Positions 18,383-28,065 of a stretch of DNA of 33,207 nucleotides are shown in pieces. The notes beneath the pieces are model-generated. The model was not told where the DNA came from, made no database searches, and saw nothing but the letters and a program-made list of their open reading frames with translations. The DNA lies in assembly GCA_028820995.1 (NCBI GenBank), contig JAPPHR010000137.1, positions 1-33,207 on the forward strand. The letters run 5' to 3'. A program made the translations under genes and the position numbers. This stretch comes from Rhodospirillales bacterium (GTDB taxonomy: Bacteria > Pseudomonadota > Alphaproteobacteria > UBA828). Every line of letters begins with the position of its first letter. Position 1 is the stretch's first letter.

Positions 18383-19783
18383 ATGATTCGCGATCGACGG
18401 CGCATCACGATTGGCAGGACGGCGTTCCTCGCGCTGCTTGCGGGGCTCCTTGTCGGCACGTCCGCGCAGTTCCAGGGCGCCGTCGCACAGACCCTGGAGG
18501 AGGCGCTCGTCCTCGCCTATCAGAACAATCCGGCCTTGCAGGCCCAGCGTGCTCGCCTGCGGGCGGTGGACGAAGAGGTGCCGGAAGCGCTGGCCGGCTG
18601 GCGTCCCACAATCGAGATCGCGGGGGATGTCGGCGCGCTCTACAGCAACACGGACGGCATGATTCCCAACAGCGGGAGCAGCACGGTCGCCCCCTATGGC
18701 GTGGGCTTCTCGGCCGTCACGCCGCTCTACCAGGGCGGGCGCGTCGCCGCCCAAGTCGAGTCGGCCGAGAACCGGGTCAACGCGGGCCGGGCGCAGCTTC
18801 AGGCGGTCGAGCAGTCGATCCTGCTCGACACGGTGACCGCCTACATGGACGTGCTCCGCTACGGCGCCGAGATCGAGCTCAGCCGCAGCAGCGAGCGCGT
18901 GGTGCGGCGCCAGCTGCAGGCGGCGCAAGACCGGCTCGAGGTCGGCGAGGTGACGCGCACCGATGTGGCTCAGGCCGAGGCCAGGCTCGCGCAGGCGGGC
19001 GCGGAGCGGGTGATGGCGGAGGGCGGCATGATGTCCGCCCGCGCCTTCTTTCGGCAGGTGGTCGGCGCGCCGCCGGGTACGCTCTCCTGGCCGCCGGTTC
19101 CCATGGGCCTGCCGGAGACCGAGGAGGACGCGCTCGCCGCCGCAGCCGGGGGCAACCCGTCGATCGCCGCGTCATCGTTCATCGCGGAGGCGTCGGAGGC
19201 GGAAATCGAAGTGGCCGCATCCGCACTCAGGCCCCAGGTCGCGATCGTGGGCGACGTCCGCCAGCGCTTCGACTCGTCCGACCTCATCGAGTCGAGCACC
19301 GATGCCTCGTTGAAGGCCACCCTGCGGGTGCCGCTCTATCAGGGCGGTGCCGCGAACGCGCGCATCCGCCAGTCGAAGCAGATTTCGGCGCAGCGTCGCC
19401 TCGAGCTCGATCAGACCCGGCGCGCGGTGCAGGAGCAGGTTGCCCATGCCTGGAGGGCTCTCACGTCGGCGCAGGCACAGATCTCCGCGTTCGAGTCTCA
19501 GGTGGCCGCGGCAGCCGTTGCCCTTGACGGCGTCGAGCAGGAGACACGAGTCGGCCTGCGCACGACACTCGATGTGCTGGACGCGGAACAGGAGCATTTC
19601 AAGGCCCAGATCAACCTGGTCCGGGCGCAGCGGGAGGCGATCGTCGCCGCCTATCAGCTGAACGCGGCGGTCGGCGCACTCACGGCGCGGCAACTCGGGC
19701 TCCCGGTCGACCTGTACGACCCCGAGGAACACTACTTGAGCGTGCGCGGGAGTCCTGGCGTGTGGCTATGGTCGGAAGAATGA
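18383..19783 (+). CDS. tolC: TolC family outer membrane efflux protein
   Basis: Signal peptide followed by QTLEEALVLAYQNNPALQAQRARLRAVDEEVPEALAGWRPTIEI..., TRTDVAQAEARLAQA, TTLDVLDAEQEHFKAQINLVRAQREAIVAAYQLNAAVG. Confidence 0.93.
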   Translation: MIRDRRRITIGRTAFLALLAGLLVGTSAQFQGAVAQTLEEALVLAYQNNPALQAQRARLRAVDEEVPEALAGWRPTIEIAGDVGALYSNTDGMIPNSGSSTVAPYGVGFSAVTPLYQGGRVAAQVESAENRVNAGRAQLQAVEQSILLDTVTAYMDVLRYGAEIELSRSSERVVRRQLQAAQDRLEVGEVTRTDVAQAEARLAQAGAERVMAEGGMMSARAFFRQVVGAPPGTLSWPPVPMGLPETEEDALAAAAGGNPSIAASSFIAEASEAEIEVAASALRPQVAIVGDVRQRFDSSDLIESSTDASLKATLRVPLYQGGAANARIRQSKQISAQRRLELDQTRRAVQEQVAHAWRALTSAQAQISAFESQVAAAAVALDGVEQETRVGLRTTLDVLDAEQEHFKAQINLVRAQREAIVAAYQLNAAVGALTARQLGLPVDLYDPEEHYLSVRGSPGVWLWSEE

Positions 19784-19813
19784 CCGCGACAGACGCGGCG
19801 GAGGAGTGAGCAC

Positions 19814-20410
19814 ATGGAAAAGCCGGCGCTGGCCGATCACCCGATCAACGACACGATGAAGCGGCGCTGGAGCCCGCGCGCGTTTGCGCCGCGCCCGATG
19901 CCGCGCGAGGACATCCTGACCATACTGGAGGCCGCGCGCTGGGCGGCGTCGAGCTTCAACCAGCAGCCCTGGCACTTCCTGGTCGCGACCAGGGACGAGG
20001 AAGAGCGATTCGCGCAGCTGCTCGAATGCCTGGTGCCGGGCAACCAGGTGTGGGCGCGGAACGCGTCGCTGCTCATCCTCACGGTCACCAAGCACACGTT
20101 CGATCACAACAACTCGCCCAACAGCTGCTGCGTCCACGACATCGGCCTCACCGCCTGCCAGCTGGTCCTGCAGGCGACGGAGCTGGGCTACGCTACCCAC
20201 CAGATGGCGGGCATCGAAGCGGACAAGATCCGGGAGACCTACGGCGTGCCCGAGGGTTTCGAGCCTGTGACGGGCATCGCCGTCGGCTATGCCGGGGATC
20301 CGGATACCCTTCCCGACGACCTTCGCGAGATGGAGCTCGGGGCACGGGAGAGGCGCCCGTTCGACGAGTGGGTCTTCGCCGACCGCTGGGGACAGTCCGC
20401 AGGCTTCTGA
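19814..20410 (+). CDS. Nitroreductase family protein
   Basis: MKRRWSPRAFAPRPMPREDILTILEAARWAASSFNQQPWHFLVATRD...; FMN-binding nitroreductase motifs. Confidence 0.9.
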   Translation: MEKPALADHPINDTMKRRWSPRAFAPRPMPREDILTILEAARWAASSFNQQPWHFLVATRDEEERFAQLLECLVPGNQVWARNASLLILTVTKHTFDHNNSPNSCCVHDIGLTACQLVLQATELGYATHQMAGIEADKIRETYGVPEGFEPVTGIAVGYAGDPDTLPDDLREMELGARERRPFDEWVFADRWGQSAGF

Positions 20411-20476
20411 CGGCTCATGCCTGAAGGTTCTCTCGACATCTGAGCGAACTCAGTCAGGTCGCTTTGGGGGCGAACG

Positions 20477-20914
20477 ATGTCCAATTTTCACGTGAGCGTC
20501 GGCGAGCAGGTCACGTTTTCCAAGACCGTCGGCGAGAGCGACGTTTACCTGTTCGCGGGGATCACCGGCGACCTCAACGGTCTCCACGTGAACGAGCATT
20601 ACATGTCCACGACGCCCTATGGGCACCGCATCGCTCACGGCGCCTTGCTGGTGGGATTCATGTCCACGACGTCGACCATGATGATCGCCCGTTGCGCCGA
20701 GCGGGAAGGCGACGAAACGCCCGTTTCGCTCGGCTACGACCGTATTCGCTTCACCGCGCCCGTCTATATCAACGACACCGTGAGCGTGACCTACACGGTT
20801 GTTCGGATCGATGAGGAGCGCCGCCAAGCGTTGTCCGATATCGAAGTCGCCAACCAGCGGGGCGAGACCGTGGCCGTGGCGCAGCACATCATCAAGTGGG
20901 TGCCGCAGGCGTAA
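20477..20914 (+). CDS. MaoC-like (R)-hydratase domain protein
   Basis: FSKTVGESDVYLFAGITGDLNGLHVNEHYMSTTPYGHRIAHGALLVGFMST; hot-dog MaoC motif. Confidence 0.9.
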   Translation: MSNFHVSVGEQVTFSKTVGESDVYLFAGITGDLNGLHVNEHYMSTTPYGHRIAHGALLVGFMSTTSTMMIARCAEREGDETPVSLGYDRIRFTAPVYINDTVSVTYTVVRIDEERRQALSDIEVANQRGETVAVAQHIIKWVPQA

Positions 20915-20943
20915 GCGGGGAGCAATTCCAGGGAGACCAAGTC

Positions 20944-21228
20944 ATGGAGCGTGCACTCTGGCAGGGGCAGGTCATCGCCGAGTCCGACAGTTACGAGACC
21001 GTCGAAGGCAACGTCTATTTCCCGCCGGGAAGCGTGAACCACGAATTCCTCATGCCGAGCCAGACGACCACCGTTTGCGGCTGGAAAGGCACGGCTCGCT
21101 ACTACTCCATCGAGGTCGGCGGCGCACGCAATGCGGATGCCGCGTGGTATTACCCCGATCCGAAGCCAGCGGCCGAGAACATCCGGGACCACGTCGCTTT
21201 CTGGCGGGGAGTCACGGTCGAGTCCTGA
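20944..21228 (+). CDS. DUF427 domain protein
   Basis: MERALWQGQVIAESDSYETVEGNVYFPPGSVNHEFLMPSQTTTVCGWKGTARYYSIEVGGARNADAAWYYPDPKPAAENIRDHVAFW. Start at ATG 20944. Confidence 0.88.
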   Translation: MERALWQGQVIAESDSYETVEGNVYFPPGSVNHEFLMPSQTTTVCGWKGTARYYSIEVGGARNADAAWYYPDPKPAAENIRDHVAFWRGVTVES

Positions 21229-21297
21229 GCCCGGAGCGCCGTTCGGTCTCGCACGCGTCTCGTACCCGGAGGCGCACAACAGAAGGCAGGAAACCCG

Positions 21298-22587
21298 ATG
21301 CCTCGATACCTGAAGACCGGCATCAGCGATGCCGAAGCGGCGGAGGCGGACGCGAAGGTTCGCCGCGTCGTGGAAGACGCGCTGAACGACATCGCCAAGC
21401 GGGGCGATGCGGCGGTGCGCGAGATGTCGATCAAGTTCGACCGCTGGGAGCGCGAGGATTTCCGGCTGAGCGAGGCGGAGATCGAGGACTGCCTGGGTGC
21501 ACTGACCGGGCAGGACCGCGACGACATCCTCTTCGCACAGGAGCAGATCCGAAACTTCGCCCAGATCCAGCGCGACGCGCTCCAGGACGTCGAGGTCGAA
21601 ACCCTGCCGGGTGTGGTGCTCGGCCACAGGAACATCCCGGTGGGCGCCGTCGGCTGCTATGTGCCGGGCGGCAAGTATCCGCTGCTGGCGTCGGCCCACA
21701 TGTCGGTGGTGACGGCCAAGGTGGCGGGCGTCGAGCGCATCGCGACCTGCGCGCCGCCGTTCGAGGGCAGGCCTGCGCCGGCCATCGTCGCAGCCCAGCA
21801 TCTCGCGGGCGCCGACGAGATCTACGTTCTGGGCGGCATCCAGGCGGTCGGCGCCATGGCGCTCGGCACCGGCAGCATCGAGCCCGTCGACATGCTGGTC
21901 GGCCCCGGCAACGCCTTCGTCGCCGAAGCCAAGCGCCAGCTCTTCGGCCGCGTCGGCATCGACCTGCTGGCCGGCCCCACAGAGACGCTGGTAATCGCAG
22001 ACGAGACCGTGGACGGTGAGCTTTGCGCCGCCGACCTGCTCGGCCAGGCCGAGCACGGCCCGACCTCGCCGGCGACGCTGCTCACCAACTCGGAGAGCCT
22101 GGCTCGGCAGACCATGGCGGAGGTGGAGCGACAGCTAACCATCCTGCCGACGGCCGAGATTGCGGGCCAAGCCTGGCGCGACTACGGCCAGGTGATCGTC
22201 TGCGACACGCTCGACGAGATGGTGGCGGTCGCGGACGAGATCGCTGCCGAGCACGTTCAAGTGATGACCGAGGACCCTGACTGGTTCCTCGAGCGCATGA
22301 CCAACTACGGCGCGCTCTTCCTCGGGCCTCGCACCAATGTCTCATACGGCGACAAGGTGATCGGCACCAACCACACGCTGCCGACACGCAGGGCCGCGCG
22401 CTACACCGGCGGCCTCTGGGTCGGCATGTTCCTCAAGACCTGCACCTACCAGCGGGTGTTGACCGACGAGGCGTCCGCCATGGTGGGCGAGTATTGCTCC
22501 AGGCTCTGCGCCCTCGAAGGCTTCGCCGGGCACAAGGAGCAGGCGGATATCCGCGTTCGCCGCTACGGCGGCAAGAACCTTGCCTGA
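21298..22587 (+). CDS. Histidinol dehydrogenase family dehydrogenase (HisD-like; possibly sulfopropanediol-dehydrogenase HpsN-like)
   Basis: [62 protein letters not shown] (HisD active-site/Zn residues) but variant [19 protein letters not shown]. Confidence 0.85.
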   Translation: MPRYLKTGISDAEAAEADAKVRRVVEDALNDIAKRGDAAVREMSIKFDRWEREDFRLSEAEIEDCLGALTGQDRDDILFAQEQIRNFAQIQRDALQDVEVETLPGVVLGHRNIPVGAVGCYVPGGKYPLLASAHMSVVTAKVAGVERIATCAPPFEGRPAPAIVAAQHLAGADEIYVLGGIQAVGAMALGTGSIEPVDMLVGPGNAFVAEAKRQLFGRVGIDLLAGPTETLVIADETVDGELCAADLLGQAEHGPTSPATLLTNSESLARQTMAEVERQLTILPTAEIAGQAWRDYGQVIVCDTLDEMVAVADEIAAEHVQVMTEDPDWFLERMTNYGALFLGPRTNVSYGDKVIGTNHTLPTRRAARYTGGLWVGMFLKTCTYQRVLTDEASAMVGEYCSRLCALEGFAGHKEQADIRVRRYGGKNLA

Positions 22588-23365
22588 TCTCCCTGTCGAG
22601 GGCGCGCTGCCGAAGACGCCGTCCTTCCGTCTCGACGGCAAGCGGGCGCTGGTTACCGGCGCGAGCCGCGGCCTCGGCCGCGCCTGTGCCGCGGCGCTCG
22701 CCGAAGCCGGTGCGCAGGTCGTGCTCGCGGCGCGGGGCCGCGACGGGCTGGAGCAAGTCGCGGGCCAGATCGAAGCGGCAGGCGGCGCTGCGGAGATCCT
22801 GCCTCTCGACATCGCCGACGTGGCGCAGGCCGGGGACGCGCTCGCGGCGCTCGGGCCGGTCGATATCCTCGTCAACAATGCCGGCGGCAACCGCCCCGCC
22901 GCGTTGCTCGACGTGACGGTGGAGGACTTCGACGCGGTCATGGGCATCAACGTGCGCGGCGCCTATTTCTGTGCCCAGGCCGTGGCGCGCGAGATGGTGG
23001 CGGCGGAGAAAGGCGGCGTCATCATCAACATGTCCTCCCAGATGGGGCATGTGGGCGGGCCCAGGCGCACGGTCTACTGCGCCACGAAGCACGCGATCGA
23101 AGGCATGACCAAGGCGATGGCGATGGACCTTGCGCCCCACAACATCCGGGTCAACGCCATCGGTCCGACCTTCATCTCCACGCCGATGACCGTGCCGTTT
23201 CTCGAAGACCCCGCGTTCAAGGAAGATACGCTGAACCGGATCGCGCTCGGCCGCCTCGGTGAAATTACCGACGTGATGGGCGCCGTCGTGTTCCTGGCAA
23301 GCGACGCGGCCAGCCTGATAACCGGCGCGAGTCTGTTGATCGACGGCGGTTGGACGGCTCAATAG
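22580..23365 (+). CDS. SDR family oxidoreductase
   Basis: [78 protein letters not shown] start overlapping the HisD-like stop. Confidence 0.92.
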   Translation: MPDLPVEGALPKTPSFRLDGKRALVTGASRGLGRACAAALAEAGAQVVLAARGRDGLEQVAGQIEAAGGAAEILPLDIADVAQAGDALAALGPVDILVNNAGGNRPAALLDVTVEDFDAVMGINVRGAYFCAQAVAREMVAAEKGGVIINMSSQMGHVGGPRRTVYCATKHAIEGMTKAMAMDLAPHNIRVNAIGPTFISTPMTVPFLEDPAFKEDTLNRIALGRLGEITDVMGAVVFLASDAASLITGASLLIDGGWTAQ

Positions 23366-23403
23366 ATGCAAATTCAAGAGCCGTTTTGGTCACATGAACG
23401 GCT
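23354..23403 (+). promoter_or_regulatory. Three-armed inverted-repeat region (mutually exclusive hairpins) at the SDR 3' end
   Basis: ACGGCTC (23354-23360), GAGCCGT(T) (23378-23385), AACGGCT (23397-23403): the middle arm can pair with either flank. Confidence 0.4.
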
Positions 23404-23602
23404 GGGTATGCCGTTGCACGCATAGGCGTATCGGAACGCCCAAACCGCATTCTTAGCACAGTTATATCGTCTAACATTATACCCCCAAAATTGATTGGTA
23501 TGCCTATAATGAATATCGACGCTTCTGTTGCTTTCAATCGGCAGTATGTCTGCTATAGGGCGTAAAGTTCCCGAATCGCTGGCATTCGACGGAGGTGAGT
23601 TC

Positions 23603-23893
23603 ATGGCGAGACGGTCTGTAACCCAGGTCGACGAGGGCACATTGACGAAGGGGCAGCGTCGCAAACTCGATGCTCTGCGGAAATCGGTCGGTGAGGAGAT
23701 CGGTGAGCGCGCGTTCGCAGCCTGGCTTTCCACGCAGCCGAAGCCCGTCATAGAAACGGTGGATCACGACGCCGCGCTGATCGTCGATACGCTCTGGCCC
23801 CTCGTCCGGGAAGGTTCGCTCGCAATTCCGCGCGGTGGGTACCTGCTTCGCCGCGGACGTCATCGACTTATTTGCGAGCCGGTCAGAAAATAG
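23603..23893 (+). CDS. Small hypothetical protein (96 aa)
   Basis: MARRSVTQVDEGTLTKGQRRKLDALRKSVGEEIGERAFAAWLST...PRGGYLLRRGRHRLICEPVRK; GGAGG RBS about 7 nt upstream of ATG 23603; flanked by AT-rich DNA. Confidence 0.6.
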   Translation: MARRSVTQVDEGTLTKGQRRKLDALRKSVGEEIGERAFAAWLSTQPKPVIETVDHDAALIVDTLWPLVREGSLAIPRGGYLLRRGRHRLICEPVRK

Positions 23894-24235
23894 AGATGCC
23901 GTGCACCAGCCTCCCAATTTCGGGAAGCGCTGAGCGATAGGGATGCTGCCGGCGCGAGATTATCCCGGCCTTGACCGTAAAGTAGTAGCCATGCGCACGG
24001 CCTCGCGTGCGTTCTCAGACTCCGTCCAATACCAACCTCTTCACTCAGTGAGACGGGTCGCGCACAGGAGCAGATAGCAAAGCTGCGCCGTCCACTAAAC
24101 ACCCCGGACCATGGTGCGGTGCACAGGCGATCCGGCGCGAGGCATTGTCCGCGCCATGAACGCTCTGAACGCTTCTTCGCCCACCCGCCACCCCACCCGA
24201 GCCGCGGCTCGTCGCAACCGCGCGCGGAGCGCACG

Positions 24236-25336
24236 ATGAGCGCGCTCGACGGGTGGATCGACATCTGTCGCGCCGGCATCTGGCGCGACATGCAAGGCCA
24301 CGACGTTCGCCTCGACGAGGATCGGCTGGATCGTATCGTTGCCGCGCACGTTGCCGCCGATCCGGCGCCGGTCGTGATCGGCCATCCCGAAACCGACGCG
24401 CCGGCCTACGCCTGGATCGACGGGCTGCGCCGCATCGGCGATCGGCTGCAGGCGACGCTCCGCGACATCGCTCCCTCCTTCCGCGAGGCGGTGGAGGCGG
24501 GACGCTACAGCGGACGCTCGATCGCTCTCCAGGGCGACACGCTGCGCCACGTCGGATTCCTGGGCGGCCGTGCGCCGGCGGTGCCGGGGCTTGCACCGAC
24601 CCGCTTCTCATCCGCGCCCGAGACGGTGGTCGCCTTCACCAGGGATGGCGAAGGGGAGTCCCCGGACGACTCATCCACGGATGACCCCGACTCTCTCCAT
24701 ACCCCGGGGCGGGGAGAGGCCGGAGAGGAAGACTCCGAGGCCAGCGTTGAGGTCGCAGGCACGGAGAGCCGGGCTGCGGAGCAGCCCGGAGCGAGTGCCC
24801 GGCGACTGAGGGATATAGACGAACAAGAGGCTGCGCTCGCGGTGCGGGAAGAGGCGCTCCTGGCGAGGGAGGCGGCCGCCGCGGCAGACGAGCGCCGGCG
24901 GGCGGCGGAGGCAGCGATTGCCCCCCATGTCGAAGCGGGGCGCGTCCTGCCTGCGGAGCGCGCGGCGCTTGTCGCGCTGTTCGCCGCGCTGGGCGACGAC
25001 TCCGGCAGGGGCGCTGCAGGCGAAAACGCCACCATCGCCTTCGCGTCGGCCTCGGGCGGCGCGGCGCGGATGCTGCCCGCCGCCATTCTGGAACGATTCA
25101 TCGAGGGCCTTCCCAGGCGCGTCGACTACCGGACGCTCGCGGGCCGCCCCGTACCCGGCGCATCGGCGCTTACGGGCACTCATGAAGGTGCGGGTGAGGA
25201 CAGCGAGCGGATCGCTGCCGAGGCCCGCACGTTGATCGCGGCGGAGGCGGAGAAGGGCGTGACCCTTACACCCGCCGAAGCCGTCGACCGGGCGCGCGCG
25301 AAGCGCGGCCTCGGCATCGAAGGAGGAACCCAATGA
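24236..25336 (+). CDS. Phage Mu gpI-like protease/scaffold protein
   Basis: MSALDGWIDICRAGIWRDMQGHDVRLDEDRLDRIVAAHVAADPAPVVIGHPETDAPAYAWIDGLRRIGDRLQATLRDI...; coiled Ala/Glu-rich scaffold-like C-terminus; first gene of capsid block. Confidence 0.75.
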   Translation: MSALDGWIDICRAGIWRDMQGHDVRLDEDRLDRIVAAHVAADPAPVVIGHPETDAPAYAWIDGLRRIGDRLQATLRDIAPSFREAVEAGRYSGRSIALQGDTLRHVGFLGGRAPAVPGLAPTRFSSAPETVVAFTRDGEGESPDDSSTDDPDSLHTPGRGEAGEEDSEASVEVAGTESRAAEQPGASARRLRDIDEQEAALAVREEALLAREAAAAADERRRAAEAAIAPHVEAGRVLPAERAALVALFAALGDDSGRGAAGENATIAFASASGGAARMLPAAILERFIEGLPRRVDYRTLAGRPVPGASALTGTHEGAGEDSERIAAEARTLIAAEAEKGVTLTPAEAVDRARAKRGLGIEGGTQ

Positions 25337-25689
25337 GTCATGTGTTGATGTGGCGAGCGGCGGACGCCGGCGGTGCCGTCGCCTCCCACCGAATCGTCAA
25401 GTACGGCGATGCCGACGGCAAGGTGGTGCAGTCCACCGCGGCAGCGGATGCCCACGTCGGGATCTCCGGCCGGGCGTCGGCGGCCTCGGGCGGTCGCGTC
25501 GAGATCGCCCGCGCCGGCATCGCCGACATCGAATACGGCGGCAACGTCGCGCGTGGCGCGCTGCTGACCGCCGATGGCGACGGCAAGGCGGTGACCGCCG
25601 CCGACGGCAATCGCGTCATCGGCATCGCCGAGGTGTCCGGGGTCTCAGGCGACATCGGCCAGGTGCTGCTCGCGCCCGGCCTTCACTAA
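25333..25689 (+). CDS. Capsid cement / DUF2190-like decoration protein
   Basis: Small protein between gpI-like and capsid gene: RIVKYGDADGKVVQSTAAADAHVGISGRASAASGGRVEIARAGIADIEYGGNVARGALLTADGDGKAV. Confidence 0.6.
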   Translation: MSHVLMWRAADAGGAVASHRIVKYGDADGKVVQSTAAADAHVGISGRASAASGGRVEIARAGIADIEYGGNVARGALLTADGDGKAVTAADGNRVIGIAEVSGVSGDIGQVLLAPGLH

Positions 25690-25699
25690 GGGAAACACC

Positions 25700-26674
25700 A
25701 TGGATCACGAAACCATCCAGCTCGCTTCCGGCCCTTACGAGGTCCAGACCCGGCTCACGCAGATCGCGCAGGCGGCGATGCCGACCGGCCTCATCGCCGA
25801 CGAGGTCTGCCCGCGCGTCCGCACCGGGTATAAGTTCACCTACACGACGCTCACCGAAGAAGACCTGTTGACCATCCCCGACGTGCGGGCTTCCCGCGCC
25901 GGGCGACTCAACCAGGTCGAGTTCGGCGCCACCGACACCACCGCGAGCGTCGTGGATTACGGCCTGGAAGACCCCGTCCCTTCCCGCGACATCGAGGAGG
26001 CGCGTGCCCAGGAGGTCGCCTACGACCCGCTGGAGCAGGCCGCGGTCTCGACCGCCGAGCTGGTGAAGCTCGCCCGCGAGCGGCGTGTCGCCGACCTGGT
26101 GACGACGGCCTCCAACTACACGGCCGGTCATTCCACGACACTCAACGGCAACGCGCAGTGGAGTCACGCCAGCTCGAACCCGCGCAAGGCGATCCTGGAG
26201 GCCCTCGACGTGCCGCTGGTGCGCCCCAACACGCTGGTGTTCGGGCAGAGGGTATGGACCGCGTTGCGTCAGCACCCCAAGATCGTGGAAGCCGTGGCCG
26301 CCACCGGCGCCGGCGATCAGGCCTCCGGCATTGTGATGAAGGAGGCGGTCGCCGAGCTCTTCGAGGTCGAGCGCGTGCTGGTGGGCATGGCCTGGTACCA
26401 GAGCGCCAAGCGCGGCCAGGCCGATAGCTTCGCCCGCCTCTGGGGCAAGCACGCCTGCGCCATCCACGTGCGCCGCGACATGGCCTCCGCACGCGACCGG
26501 ATGCCGAAGTTCTGCTGGACCGCCGATGCCCTCGGCGGGCTGCAGGTCGGCACCTACGAGGAGCCCGGGCGTGGCGTCAATCGCGGCTCGACGGTGGTCA
26601 AGGTCAGCGATTGCGTCAAGGAGCTGGTGGCCTATGGCCGCGCCGGCTACCTCTGGCGCGACGCGGTGGCCTAG
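25700..26674 (+). CDS. Phage major capsid protein
   Basis: 324 aa; TGLIADEVCPRVRTGYKFTYTTLTEEDLL...NQVEFGATDTTASVVDYGLEDPVPSRDIEEA...RRVADLVTTASNY; position after protease and decoration genes. Confidence 0.75.
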   Translation: MDHETIQLASGPYEVQTRLTQIAQAAMPTGLIADEVCPRVRTGYKFTYTTLTEEDLLTIPDVRASRAGRLNQVEFGATDTTASVVDYGLEDPVPSRDIEEARAQEVAYDPLEQAAVSTAELVKLARERRVADLVTTASNYTAGHSTTLNGNAQWSHASSNPRKAILEALDVPLVRPNTLVFGQRVWTALRQHPKIVEAVAATGAGDQASGIVMKEAVAELFEVERVLVGMAWYQSAKRGQADSFARLWGKHACAIHVRRDMASARDRMPKFCWTADALGGLQVGTYEEPGRGVNRGSTVVKVSDCVKELVAYGRAGYLWRDAVA

Positions 26675-26677
26675 CCC

Positions 26678-27667
26678 ATGGCACCGGCTCCTACCGATCA
26701 CCTGTGCGGCCTCGGCTATTCGCCGGCGGACCAGCGCCAAAGCGCGGCCGAGGGCGAGGTCTGCCGGCACGCCGAGCGCCTGCTCAACATGGTCCACGCG
26801 TACTGCGAGATCCGGGATTCGTGGACCGGATGGCTGCGCTCGGGCGCCATGAGCCGCACCCTCTTCGAGCGGATCGTCCCGGAGATGCGCCACCTCCAGG
26901 GCGCCGAGCGGCGGATCGTCGAGGAGCCGAGCGTGACGCTGCTAGCGGTGCTCGACTACGCCGCTCGCGCCCGGACTGCGGTGCCGGCGTACACGCCCCG
27001 CGAGGGCATCGACTACCCGCAGCCGCCCGTCTCGGACGCGGTGCGGGAAGTCTGCGCGCGGATGATCGAGGACGCCGAGCAGGCTGCGCTCGCGGCTCGC
27101 CGGGCGAGCGCCCGCGCCTATGTCGCGCGCATGACCAGTGCGATCGAGCGCGAGCGGAAGGAGGAGGCCCGGCGCCAGAAGGCGATGGCAGAGGCCGGCG
27201 TGACCGAGACGCCGGAGGAGGCCGAGCGGGCGCAAGCCACGATGGAGGCGCGGATCGCGGTCTATGAGCGTGAGATTCGCCGCGTCTACGACGAGGCAAA
27301 CCTCAGCCCGGACGGCACGCCAACGGACGTAGCGAAGCAGGCGCCTGCAGTCGCCGAACGACCGGCCGATGCGGCCGGGCTCACGGTTGACTGGCAAGTC
27401 CACGCGCGCCGATGGGGCAGGACGATCCTGACACCGACGGCGGAGACCGCGCCGGCGTTCGCGCGCCGGCTGGTGTTGGTCGACCGGGGCAAGCGCGGCG
27501 GCGTGCTGCGTGCGTTTGGCGCGTCCGATCTCGTCGACCGCCTCAAGACGATCAACGGCGTTGCCGTTCGTGTGGCCCACCGCCGCCGCGACCGCTACGA
27601 GGCCCCGCTGACGCCCGCTCAAGTCCGGGAGATGCGCGGTCACGCCGAAAGGCGGGCGGCATCATGA
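26678..27667 (+). CDS. Hypothetical phage-block protein (329 aa) with charged coiled-coil-like middle
   Basis: Intact ORF between capsid and gp36-like genes; MTSAIERERKEEARRQKAMAEAGVTETPEEAERAQATMEARIAVYEREIRRVYDEANL. Confidence 0.6.
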   Translation: MAPAPTDHLCGLGYSPADQRQSAAEGEVCRHAERLLNMVHAYCEIRDSWTGWLRSGAMSRTLFERIVPEMRHLQGAERRIVEEPSVTLLAVLDYAARARTAVPAYTPREGIDYPQPPVSDAVREVCARMIEDAEQAALAARRASARAYVARMTSAIERERKEEARRQKAMAEAGVTETPEEAERAQATMEARIAVYEREIRRVYDEANLSPDGTPTDVAKQAPAVAERPADAAGLTVDWQVHARRWGRTILTPTAETAPAFARRLVLVDRGKRGGVLRAFGASDLVDRLKTINGVAVRVAHRRRDRYEAPLTPAQVREMRGHAERRAAS

Positions 27668-28065
27668 CCTACGCAACGCGCGCGGACCTGGAGGCGCGCT
27701 TCGGCGCGGAAGAGGCGTTGGACCTCGCCGGCATGCAGGACGGGCGCATCGAATCCGCGCTCTCGGACGCGGCGGCCGAGATCGACGCGGCGCTCGCCGC
27801 TGCCTATCGCCTGCCGCTCGAGGGCGGCCCCTGGCCGCGGCTCATCGGCGTCGCCTGCGACCTGGCCCGGCGTGCGCTCTATGACGACGTCTCGCCTGCC
27901 GAAGTGAACGCGCGGGCCGAACGGGCGCAGGCGGCGCTGGCTCGCCTCGCCGCCGGCGGCGAAGCGCTCATCGACGACTCCGGCCACCCGGCGCCCCGGC
28001 GCGACACCGCCAAGCGCGCCGGCTCAACGCCCGCGCTTACGCCCGACAGCCTGGCGGGGCTGTGA
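27664..28065 (+). CDS. Mu gp36-like head-tail connector (DUF1320)
   Basis: MTYATRADLEARFGAEEALDLAGMQDGRIESALSDAAAEIDAALAAAYRLPLEGGPWPRLIGVACDLARRALYDD; characteristic DUF1320 N-terminus. Confidence 0.85.
   Translation: MTYATRADLEARFGAEEALDLAGMQDGRIESALSDAAAEIDAALAAAYRLPLEGGPWPRLIGVACDLARRALYDDVSPAEVNARAERAQAALARLAAGGEALIDDSGHPAPRRDTAKRAGSTPALTPDSLAGL

Noticed and set aside
24156-24239. 27-aa Arg-rich mini-ORF (MNALNASSPTRHPTRAAARRNRARSAR) overlapping the gpI-like start
   Set aside because: Too short and compositionally biased to support as a gene or leader peptide without expression or conservation data.
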